A stretch of DNA of 64,000 nt from Anas platyrhynchos (lineage: Eukaryota > Chordata > Aves > Anseriformes > Anatidae): assembly GCF_047663525.1 (NCBI RefSeq), contig NC_092588.1, positions 144,048,001 through 144,112,000 on the forward strand, given 5' to 3'. Positions 52,601 through 61,602 of this stretch are shown here, piece by piece. A program made the position numbers and the translations under genes. The notes under the pieces were generated by a model. That model was given only the letters and a program-made list of their open reading frames with translations, ran no database searches and had not been told where the DNA came from. Numbering within the stretch: position 1 is the first letter of the stretch; the number at the start of each line of letters is the position of its first letter.

Positions 52601-55439
52601 CTCTTCTAGTAAATTTTTCAGCTACAATTTTTATAGAGGATCAAAAACATTAAAAAAAAAATCAATTAAAACATAAATGTTAGGAAGTGAAATCCCAAGA
52701 AAATACATGGAAGTGAAAGCAAAGTTTCACTGCTAAAAATTAGAAGAAAAAAAAAAAAAGGAAAGGAAAGGAAAGAAAATCTCCATAAACCATAAATGAA
52801 AAAAGAAACTATTCACTGAGTCATTTTCCACTGTAATTCTAAATTGATTCAACTAAGTGAACACCATTAGGTCTAGAATACTCAAGATAGGATGTGAAAT
52901 TTCATTTCATAAACATGAATAAGGAGTAGGCATACCAATAGAAAACTGATTATTTTTATTTAATAATATATACTCAAGAGATCATAAACCATAACAACAT
53001 ACACAGCTATTTTTAAAATGGCAAAACCAGTCTGTAAGAATCATCAGCTGAAAAAATTCCAAGACGCTGTGGTTTTCAAGCAGCCATACTCCAGCATGAC
53101 TCCTGAACTATTTAAATTCCTGTCTTCAGATGATGCAAGTACATTTCAGAAAAGGTAAAGTACAGCAGATACTCTACCTGTCTAACATTTCAATTACATT
53201 ATGCCTGTTTAGATAGCCTAAATTCCCCCATAAATTGTCACTAGAGACAAACTAACTTATGAATGACCACTGTCTTAGCACACCCCCTTTAAAGAATATA
53301 GATTTCCAAGGCTGCCCCATCCAGGAGAATGCAGAGAATATACTGCTTTGCCTAAATTTTACAAACTAGTGCATTAATTAATTCCTGCATTGACTGAAAC
53401 GTCAGACTGAAAGCAGTACCCCACAACAAAAAATTTAAAAAAGGATTTTTCATTCTCACTTGCAGGGAGTACGTGTAATTTAAATTATGCACTCCACGTG
53501 CTCATAAATTGCGAGACACTACAAAGACAGCAGGAATTTTAGCTAGTGCATTTGCAACTAGGATTAGAAGAAATTATTAGGCCGAAATGCTGTATTTGAC
53601 AGTAGCTGCATCCTTAACTGTGATATCTTTTAGCATGGTAAATAAAGGGAACTTTGTTTACAAAGACGGGAGGTGCAAAGGTGCTTGGAATTAAACATAC
53701 GACACGCACACCTCACCCGTTTGTAAGTTGTAAATGAAAAACTTTCCGGGGTGAATAGTGATTGGGAAAACTGATAACACGATGCAAAACTCCATCCTCT
53801 GCTTCTTTAGTTTCTAGACCTCCTTGGTGTCAAAGATAACGTACGCAAAGATTGCTTTGATTTTCTTTTCTCATTTATCTGACCGCAGCAGTAAAGAGGT
53901 AGGAACACTCCTGCCAGCTTCAGTTCTGCTCTTCAGAAACTACTGGGCAGCAGGACTTGTCACTGGCTTCTCCTAGCTGCTCGGAAACCTGACGAGACCT
54001 GTGCTCAAACAGGCACTACGGCTATCTGTAACGGAGCGATAACAAACACCAGGAGACTGCTCCGCTCCTCGCTCTGTTGGGAAACATAACTCACTCAAAG
54101 TGAAGAGGCAACAATTCCTATATGGAAATGAAAACTGACAGAACTGGACGGAAGCAAGCTACCTGAAAGTCACTTAAGGATGGGCCTGAATTTTTTTTTA
54201 TGTGCTTGCAGAGTACAATGACAGATCTACCAATGTATTTACAAGTAAGTTACTATTTTTGTTTTTGCATCTACCTTGTAAAACGAGAAGTTTTAAGGAA
54301 CTGAAAAAGTTAGCATAAAAAACTTGTACATGATATTTCGGTGAAACTTATCCACAGAATTATAAAAAAAAAAACATTCAAGCATCCCAAAACAACTTAA
54401 GCTTTTGTTTGCAAGCAGTTTGACAGGCACTGGTATCTTCTTCACAAGAACTCAACAAGCCAAGATGTTGAACTCTTAAAGCAGGACAAAGCCATGATCC
54501 TGCTTTACACTTTGCAATTCACTCTCTCAAGGAAATTTTCCTGACATCTCATTTTTATCTTATCTTTCATGTTGCGGTCCTTCGCCACCTGTGTAGTGGG
54601 AGTTCAGAGCTTCCAGCTAATGGCAAATCAAATATTTTTAAGTGACTCCTATTAGCCCACGAGAACACTTTGTTCTGTTTGACTTGTCACTCTGCTTCAA
54701 GCACTCGCAGGTAGATAGATCCTCATTAAATTGAGGAAGTCAACAGCCAATTCACGCTGGCTAAAGATAGATATGTAAAATCCCTAAACGTACATTTACC
54801 AAATTTGGAAAGACACTAAATGAATCATCGATACCTGTAAAGAAGAGCAACCACTGTCTCCATGCCAAGTACCTTAATCTATGCCTAGTGTAAACTTATG
54901 AGAATAATTTTGAAAAACAATCTTCTAAAAGTTTACAACTCTCTCTATCCACTCCAGCCACTTTCTCCTTTAATTTTTGGGTGCTTCTGATTTTACTGGA
55001 TTCCGGGGAAGCTGCAGGAGTGAGGTGTTTCTGTAAACTGCTGGTGCTGAAGAGCTGTATTTTTAGGGACCCGCTGCGCTGCTTCCCTGAGGTGAGGGGA
55101 CATCGTACTGCGTGCGTGCACAGGGCATGTAGGGACAAGGTAGGAGACCTAAAGGGCCTCGAAGTTAGTAGTGTATTAAATAGTTAAGTGTCCTGCTAAC
55201 AAGGCTGCTTTCACTGAAATCCAATTTATTTGGATAAAAGCATCCCCCAGTACCACAGAACTCTAACTGCGACAGAGCCATCCCAGACAGGAAGAGGGGA
55301 ATAAATAAATAAATAAATAAAATCAGAAAGCCTGGAAACCAATGGAAGCGTACAAAACCATTTTATTGCGTAGTTCAGCGAGGCGGAGGGAAAAGAGTAG
55401 AGAAGCACACAAACACTTGACAGCAACGCCTTCAACTTG
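49696..55439. other. AT-rich upstream flank of ZEB1, no gene recognised
   Basis: Very AT-rich, with almost no open frames between 51400 and 54890 and no recognised interspersed repeats. This long repeat-poor block next to the ZEB1 promoter is the proximal regulatory flank. Confidence 0.7.
55300..55323 (+). repeat. (AATA)n microsatellite
   Basis: About six tandem AATA units lie just upstream of the ZEB1 CpG island. Confidence 0.9.
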
Positions 55440-55574
55440 AACGCGTTCAGTAAGTTTGAAGCCCGTTCAAGCGGGTGCGGAGGAAGGCGTTACGGGGCAG
55501 GGAAGGGTCCCGGCGCTGTTTTGTGTCGGGGGGGAGCCCCGGAGCCCCCCTCTCGGCTCTCCTCAGACAGCGGC

Positions 55575-55580
55575 CACCTG
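55575..55580 (+). promoter_or_regulatory. CACCTG E2-box upstream of ZEB1
   Basis: The exact hexamer CACCTG lies 340 bases upstream of the ATG. It is the preferred site of ZEB1/ZEB2 and of SNAIL factors. Such a site in the gene's own promoter would allow auto- or cross-regulation; occupancy is inferred. Confidence 0.5.
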
Positions 55581-55644
55581 CGGGCTGCCGGGGGGACCCC
55601 CCCCGTGAGGCGGCTCCGGAGCCCCCCGCGAGGCGCCCGCCGCT

Positions 55645-55648
55645 ACCT
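55645..55648 (-). promoter_or_regulatory. Possible antisense splice donor in ZEB1 promoter
   Basis: On the minus strand the sequence reads GCAG|GTAGCG, with the exon side ending at 55647. In mammals a divergent long non-coding RNA (ZEB1-AS1) starts in the same promoter region. This donor could end the first exon of a bird counterpart starting about 55700-55900. A single motif in GC-rich DNA is weak evidence. Confidence 0.25.
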
Positions 55649-55726
55649 GCGGCCGCCGCTCCGCCTCTCGCGGGCGCTGCCGTAAAGCGCCCGTCGCCCC
55701 TAGCAACAAGGTTGGGGCCCGGCGCT

Positions 55727-55741
55727 AGGTGTGGGAAGGTG
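55727..55741 (+). promoter_or_regulatory. Paired AGGTG half-sites (ZEB/SNAIL type)
   Basis: AGGTG occurs at 55727-55731 and 55737-55741, ten bases apart and in the same orientation. Another is at 55879-55883 and one within the exon at 55930-55934. ZEB proteins have two zinc-finger clusters that each contact CACCT/AGGTG, so closely paired sites fit the family's binding mode. Confidence 0.4.
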
Positions 55742-55914
55742 ATGTAAAAGTACAGCCAGTGTCGTAAACCAGGTCCGGGCGGGGAGGGGAGGGGAGGGGA
55801 GGGAGGGGAGGCTGGGTGGGGGGGGGGGGGAGGAGGGGAGGGGAGGAGGGGAGGGAGGGAGGGGGAGGGCGGGGGAGGAGGTGACTGGAGCATTTAGACA
55901 CAGGCGAGAGGATC
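55740..55914 (+). promoter_or_regulatory. ZEB1: Probable ZEB1 core promoter and 5' untranslated region
   Basis: There is no TATA box at a sensible distance from the start codon. Two GC boxes (55777-55784 and 55867-55873) flank a long G-rich purine tract. The stretch just before the ATG (about 55877-55914) reads like the conserved vertebrate ZEB1 leader as I remember it. A TATA-less, GC-box, CpG-island promoter with dispersed starts is expected, so the exact transcription start cannot be given. Confidence 0.7.
55777..55881 (+). repeat. G-rich purine tract, G-quadruplex-prone, with two GC boxes
   Basis: The coding strand is almost entirely G and A for about 100 bases, mostly GGGGA and GGGA units, with one run of G near 55820. 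It contains many runs of three or more G with short spacers, so it could form G-quadruplexes, and its mirror-symmetric purine character would also permit triplex DNA. It sits 35-140 bases upstream of the start codon, so it may be part of the transcribed leader. Confidence 0.85.
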
Positions 55915-55972
55915 ATGGCGGATGGCCCCAGGTGTAAGCGCAGGAAGCAGGCGAACCCGCGCCGCAACAACG
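55915..55972 (+). CDS. ZEB1: ZEB1 (deltaEF1/TCF8) first coding exon, partial gene
   Basis: This exon encodes MADGPRCKRRKQANPRRNN plus the first base of a split codon. ZEB1 is a nuclear two-handed zinc-finger/homeodomain repressor that binds CACCT(G) E-boxes and drives epithelial-mesenchymal transition. The 19 residues match the N-terminus I know for vertebrate ZEB1; ZEB2 has a similar stretch after a short extension. The basic RRKQANPRR segment resembles the N-terminal NuRD-interaction motif of the FOG/SALL/ZEB2 group, which recruits RBBP4-containing NuRD; a role in ZEB1 is inferred from that family. The start is supported by A at -3, G at +4 and an in-frame TGA at 55882-55884. The exon ends in phase 1, as needed for a following valine codon. 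Zinc fingers and homeodomain are encoded by exons outside the window. ZEB2 is less likely because the residues just before this ATG are closed by a stop and the ending is RRNN. Confidence 0.95.
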
Positions 55973-55978
55973 GTCAGC
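55973..55978 (+). promoter_or_regulatory. ZEB1: ZEB1 exon 1 splice donor, non-consensus +3 base
   Basis: The exon/intron junction reads AACG|GTCAGC. The GT is in the only position that keeps the known N-terminus and phase. C at +3 departs from the usual A or G, and G at +5 is replaced by the pattern AGC. The donor runs directly into a short AGCTC tandem array (to about 55993). Confidence 0.85.
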
Positions 55979-55998
55979 TCAGCTCAGCTCAGCCCGGC

Positions 55999-56090
55999 GG
56001 GGGGGAAAAGGGGAGGAAAAAAAAAAAAAAAAAAAAAAAGGGGGGGAGAGGAAAAAAAAAAATTAAAAAAAAAAATAACAACAACAACAA
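55999..56090 (+). repeat. G- and A-rich low-complexity tract at start of intron 1
   Basis: Runs of G and A alternate, including a run of about 23 A at 56017-56039, then a short AAC triplet repeat ending near 56090. Reading through the donor gives a lysine-rich translation that is not expected to be protein. The tract is likely length-variable. Confidence 0.9.
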
Positions 56091-56790
56091 GCGGGTGGGG
56101 GAAACCGCGGAGAGAGAGAGCGGGGAGAGAGCCCGGGGAGCAGCGGGTGCGGGAGAAGTGCGGAGCGGAGCGGAGCGGAGCTGCCCCGCTACCTGCCGCC
56201 TGCCCTCCGCCTAGCGGCGCTCCCCTCCCCGCCCCGCCGGCCCCGGACCGTTAGGCGCTGCTGAGGGGAGGGGAGGGGAAGGGAAAGGGGGGGGGGGGAG
56301 CTGCGGGTTTTAATTTATTTTTTAATAAACGGGGGGAGCCCGGCTGATTGGTGTCGCCGCCCGGGCTGGCCCCCGCTGGGGGGCTGCGGGGGTGGGCGGG
56401 CGGGCGGCGAAGTTTCTTCCTTTCCCTTGGCTTTTCCCTTCTCCCTTCCCTTCTGCCTTCCCCTCCGGTACCTGTTTGTACAATACTGGCTGGTAACGGT
56501 TCGGCCGGGGGCCCCCCTCGCTCTCCTCTCTCTCCTCTCTCTCTCCCTGCCTGTGTGCGACCCAGTGCTGCGGTCTATATAAGGAATTACATTTACGTTT
56601 CAGACTTCAGGGCTGCCCGGCTTCTTCTTCTTCTTTCCCTTCTTTATTATTTTATTTTTTTTTAATCTCTTTTGGGTACGTGTGTTACTTTAAGATGCCT
56701 CTTCTGGAGGTACACCGTGGGGAGGGGGGGGGGAGCGCTCCGTACACCCACTCCGCACTTAATTTCTTGGGGGAGGGAGGGAGGGGGAAA

Positions 56791-56818
56791 AAAATAATAA
56801 TAAATAAATAAATAAATA
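56791..56818 (+). repeat. (AATA)n microsatellite in intron 1
   Basis: AAT and AATA units follow a G-rich run (56769-56787) and interrupt the CpG island. Confidence 0.85.
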
Positions 56819-57244
56819 GAAACAGAGAAGTAGCCGGGTGCTCGTAGCGGCTCCGGGTGATAGGATGTACAGCGGGAGGTTTTGTAACCTTCCTTGGCAA
56901 TTTTAGGTTTTATGTGGCATTTCCTGCGCGGGGTCACCGAGAGGAAGGCTCTCGCCCGCGATCCGAGACGTTTCCACAGGCAGGGGACGGCCTCGGAAAT
57001 ATCTCAGGGGCTCAGCTCCTGCCTCCGCTCGCCGAGCCCGGCTGCTCCAGGAGTAAAATGTTCCCAAAGGGTGGCCTTGCCAGGGGCTAGCGAGTTGGTC
57101 TGATGGCTTGGAAGTTAGGAGGGGCTTTCTTGATTTCGCCCTGTGCGTTTCACAGCGAGTATTTGCGTTTACGCGAGCGCCGTCCTTAATTCCTTGTTGT
57201 AGCGTAAATATTTGTGTTTAGCTCAGGATTTGGCTCCGCGGAAG

Positions 57245-57250
57245 GTAAGT
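57245..57250 (+). promoter_or_regulatory. Strong splice donor in intron 1: possible alternative ZEB1 first exon
   Basis: The junction GAAG|GTAAGT matches the vertebrate donor consensus closely, better than the main exon 1 donor. It lies at the downstream edge of the CpG island. No ATG in a compatible frame precedes it closely, and a TAA is upstream in the phase-1 frame, so an exon ending here would be non-coding. Mammalian ZEB1 has isoforms from alternative 5' exons. No transcript evidence is available here. Confidence 0.35.
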
Positions 57251-58417
57251 TTGGAAAGTGCTTTTCTCTTTGCCTTATTTAAAATGTTGATGATCAGAAA
57301 AAGGGGCTTTTCTTCTTGCTGACGACATGTGTGTGACATGTGAGTCTGAACCACCCAGTGCCTGTGCAGGAGCTGTAAACATGTTTACCTGAACAGGAAA
57401 GAAAATGGATTTTTCTCTTAAAGATCCAGTGATACGAATATCATGCTCTTAAAACATATCAACAGATGACTGGCGAGAGAAATTCTCTGAAAGCCTAGCT
57501 TTTGAAGTCGACGGGGAAAAAGAGATTCTTGATCGCTGCAGCAAATGGCAACTTGTGCAGGTAGAAAAAAAGATGGTGTTTAGTTTTCTCCTGCATGCAT
57601 GTCAGCCCCCTCCTGTCTGCTGCTTTCGTTCTCAAGGGAGGGATTTATTTACCACGCTTGCTGTCAGTGTTTTTCCTTTGTGCTTAATATTAGAAAAACA
57701 GATTTGAGGCTGTTTAAGCACCAAACGTTTTGTCTGCGGCATGTATCACTCGCAGAAAACAAAAGGTGTGTAAGACAGGGTAGCGTTCCAGGTATCTTTC
57801 ATCTTCATCACTTTTGGACCTCGTCGTTGCACCCTTCTTATTATAAAATGCCTTAGAGCCTGTATCGAGTAGTTCTGCTGTGTGAAATAGATGGCTTGTT
57901 TTAGGCTGTTTCTGGTTCTTTTTTTTGGAGGAATTAAAACCAACTTCAGTCATTGTGCACTGAAGCATCAGGATCGGTTAGATAATAGATTCTGGATAAT
58001 AGAGATTTCTCAGCAGTGGGTTTTTGTTTGACTTGCAAATGTTTACTAAAGAAAATGGCTAGACAAATGTTAACCCTTTAACCTTTAAAATAGGTGTGAG
58101 ACTGATTTTTCTTCTAGATCTCTAAACGCACTTTGCTCTCACGGATTAGTATCTTCCGTTAATCCAAGATCAGCGTCCAGGAGATGCTTCAGCAACTGCC
58201 TTGTTTGTAGTGTACACTAAATCAATTTTGTGCTGTTCCAGTTGCCTCGTTTCTACCTCATACACACGGAGGGGGAGATCAGAGGGAGATGGCACTCGAT
58301 ACCCAGTGTGCCAGTGAACAATGCTGGGCTGTGGCATTAAGTTATTGTACTGTAAACTTTCCTTCTGTTTATCTGTTGATAAGCTTAGCACAGCTATTCT
58401 TGTACTGTAAACTTTTC

Positions 58418-58436
58418 TTTTTTTTTTTTTTTTTTT
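58418..58436 (+). repeat. Poly(T) tract in ZEB1 intron 1
   Basis: A run of about 19 T directly after the second copy of a duplicated 16-mer. Confidence 0.9.
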
Positions 58437-60040
58437 CCTCTTGTCCCTGTGCTTGAGAGCCAGAACTTATGGCTGCCATCCTGATGCATTAAGTGGAGCT
58501 GGGAAGACAGTCTTACCTCCTTAACCGGAGAGCTGGTCCCTTGTCTGCCTTCTTTATTGGCCACTGCAGGAGATCAGCAAACCAGCCGATTGGTGCTACC
58601 ATTAGAGCCTTCGCTAACAAGAAAATCTGGCACTTCTCATACCTGAAGAAAACTGTTCTGCGTCGTTGTCCTTACTTCTGGCCAGTACATGAAAGCCTCC
58701 CCTGCACCGAAGCAGTTAGCCAAGTGTTAAGACAACAGCACCAGGCTGATAAAGCAGGAGCACGGTGCTGGTTGGGAGTCTCTCTTCCTATCTACCTTCT
58801 CCCTTCTGCTATCAAAAAATGACAGAGAAAGGGGGAGGAGAAAAGAGGGACGTGATTTTGCCAGTCATCTGCACTGTCACGCTCTGCTAATACTGTGCAA
58901 ACTTAATAAATTCAGTCTCAGCAAAAGTTTTTTTTATTCTATTATGAATTGGCTGGCAGGATCAGATTAGTTGCTTTCTCAGCGTTTCTCGCATGTGTTA
59001 TGATTATCTTAATTCTTATTAAAAGGAAAACTAAAAGTAAGACGTCTTGTTCTTCTGCAATACTGAGACAAGTAAAATGAGCAAAATGCTTTGAGTTTCT
59101 TGGCTTAAAGATGTTATCAACTGTTTGTATTTGTGTTCTGAAACTGTTGTAAATAAACTTTCAGTTCTTTTTACCGTTGGAGGTACACATGAAGAAGAAT
59201 GTATGAAATAGTAATTTCTGCATGCTGTCAGATAGGAGAGGAGAAGGTGTGAGGCAGGCTTCCCCCCCCCTTGGTAACAGTAAGTCACTAAAAGGTTACG
59301 TAGATTGATTTGTGGGAGTGCTGTTTCAGTTGCTCTACATGTGAGTTTTTCCTCTTTTCCTCTTTATTTTTATTACATAATCATTTCATACGTAGTCTCG
59401 TTACGAAGCCACGGCCTGTAAGAAGAGCCCCAGTGCCTTTGAATCGGCCAGAAGTACGGCGTGTCTCTGTGAGCTCCGAGGTGTTAACTACTGGCAGGAT
59501 GTCAGGTGTTAGCGGCGCTGGGGATACAGCATTCCTTGTCCTGCCTTTCCTCTCGTGCCCCCCTCCCTTTCTTTTTCGCTAGGTATCGCGCTTTCACTCT
59601 GGCATTAATTTAAATTTGCATTTTGGGAATTGAGGAATGTAGCCCGAGTTAAAATTCCAGGCACAGTGAACAGGTCTACACGGACAACTGAATTAACTGT
59701 TTGAATCAAAGGAAGTCTTTTTTCGTAGAAGCCAGTCATGCTTCTGTTTTAATTTTTAGCTACTGAAATGTGATGGGAATACTTTTTAAAGTGTTGTAAT
59801 CTTTATTTTTCTCTCAGTAATCTCTGCTTGTTATTTTAATGGTTGCGAAGCAGCGTTTGAAGGCGATTAGTTACCTGAAGCAGGGCTTTTTAAGGTGGTT
59901 ACCTGCCTGAAACAGTTTTCCTTGCTTACAGGACTGTCGTCAATACGCTGCTGGAACAGCAGGTGAAAAGCAGTAGGTAGGTGGGACTTCCACTGGGGAC
60001 ATGGCCCTCCAAATTGCACATTATCCAGATTATTATTATT

Positions 60041-60058
60041 TTATTTTTTTTTTTTTTT
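60041..60058 (+). repeat. T-rich tract in ZEB1 intron 1
   Basis: ATTATT units passing into a run of about 16 T. Confidence 0.85.
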
Positions 60059-60997
60059 GAGTGAAGTCTGAGGCTCTGACTCTGGTGAATTCAGCTGCAA
60101 CTTCTGTTGGCAGCTTCCTGTTGTATCAGATATTCCTCCCCACTGAGTCTTTCTGCTGCCCTCTCAGGGCCTTACAGTGGGTCCCGCTAATACCAGCGCT
60201 GCTGAGCTGCGTGCCTGGGCCCTGGCTCTGTAACCCAGCCCCTGCCTTGGTAGTGTGGGGAGAAACGAGCCTACAGCCAGCTACGGCTCCTTCCCAGCTG
60301 CGGGCGAGGTGGTTTTGGTGTCCTGTGACTTGTTCTTGTGGAAGTTTTGCAGTGTGGGGGAGAGGCTGGAGTAATCTAAAGGGAAAATATCTGCGCAGGG
60401 CCTTTCCTCCCGTGGAAACATCTGTTTTAATGGGGTTTAAAATGCCAGTGAGGGATGGCAGGCATTTCTAACGTGTGTGGAACTGTATCGCTATGTTAAA
60501 GAAATAAAGCCTGGTTTTGTGAAGTTTGGCTTGTGTTTTTTGCTTTGTTTTTTAACTGATTTTCTGAGCAAGTGCCCTGCAGGGCAGGGAAGCTGCTAGA
60601 ACTGCAGGATCTAGCCACACGGCACTTAAGGATCCCTATTTCTAAACTCAGTTACCAAAAATATAAGATCACTGCTTTCAACTCATTAGCTGTTTATGGT
60701 CACTTCAGAAACTAGGAAATTGATACCACAAGCCGATGAACATGTGGTGTGCTTTGGTGACTGCAAATCCAGGGCTTTTTTCAGTTTTCAAAATGTGATT
60801 CTAAATGCTCTCTAGGTGCCTAATATCAAACTCCTGAAGTTGTGCTCCTACTTACCTGCGTTTTCCAGAGGGGCTCACCAGGTAGGATCCTCGCTGTTAT
60901 GGGTGAACAAGCAGGACCCAGCTTGCAGCGATGGTCTCAAACTCTGGTGCTTCGTTCTGGCAGCTATATGAGGCCTGTTATTTTTGAGGCCTGAATT

Positions 60998-61075
60998 CTC
61001 AAGTGACTTCCCCAGGGTCACACAGGAAGTCTATAGCAAGACTGAATCTCAGCCCATTTTTAATCCTTGGGACTA
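60998..61075 (-). repeat. Probable MIR/CORE-SINE remnant
   Basis: The + strand reads AAGTGACTTCCCCAGGGTCA, then CACAGGAAGT, then a stretch ending in GACTGAATCTCAG. This parallels the reverse complement of the MIR core, where a CTTGCCCAAGGTCACACAG-type block is followed by the tRNA-like part. Order and spacing fit, with the divergence expected of an element predating amniote radiation. The flanks are too decayed to call edges. Confidence 0.5.
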
Positions 61076-61582
61076 CCCTTGCGTTTGGCTTCATCTGCAG
61101 CCTTAAAGAGAGAGAACAGATTTATCACTTAGCAGTTACTATTCCTTTTAGTTCAAGTATCTAAACTTTTTCATGTTTATTGTGTTGAGAAACCTGTACT
61201 TTCAGCAAACAGGGCAATATGCAAAACTCAGTTTTCTCTTTAGTCATCTCTAAGTGGCATTAAGATAGTATCTGCAGTGCTGGTGCTTCCTGTCTGGAGC
61301 CAATGTTGAGATAATGACGAGTTAGAGGACTAGAATTGGTATTTCTGAACTCCTTGGTAATATTTTCTGATCTTAAAATGTAAGTACTATGATGTGCAGA
61401 TAGTCAAATTTAAAACAGAGAATTGATTTAGGACCTATGCTGTTAAAATTGGAATCCCTACTCTGATGTGTGGGGTTAATGCCTGGGCAGACACAGCTTG
61501 TTCAGGTGCTGTCCCATGTAATGTCTCAAGGAGAGTCTCGGCATAGGGCTGATATCTCTACTGTTTGAAAGTGACTGCTAGG

Positions 61583-61602
61583 TAAATAAATAAATAAATA
61601 AA
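61583..61602 (+). repeat. (AAAT)n microsatellite in ZEB1 intron 1
   Basis: Five tandem AAAT units. Confidence 0.88.

Larger units (their letters stand above)
55440..57260. promoter_or_regulatory. ZEB1: CpG island spanning ZEB1 promoter, exon 1 and start of intron 1
   Basis: CpG dinucleotides are dense from about 55440 to 56240 and remain frequent to about 57260, whereas flanking DNA is AT-rich and CpG-poor. The island covers the proximal promoter, the coding exon and the first 1.3 kb of the intron. It is broken by A-rich and G-rich low-complexity tracts at 55999-56090, 56275-56300 and 56765-56818. An island of this extent fits a developmental regulator with several start sites. Confidence 0.85.

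Noticed and set aside
55447..55893. Minus-strand proline-rich frame of 148 codons across the ZEB1 promoter
   Set aside because: It is the complement of the G-rich tract and CpG island. Composition explains it, and no domain is visible.
55915..56214. 99-codon frame starting at the ZEB1 ATG and running past 55972
   Set aside because: Only the first 19 codons are ZEB1. The rest is intron: it crosses a phase-correct GT donor into A- and G-rich low-complexity DNA giving a lysine-rich translation.
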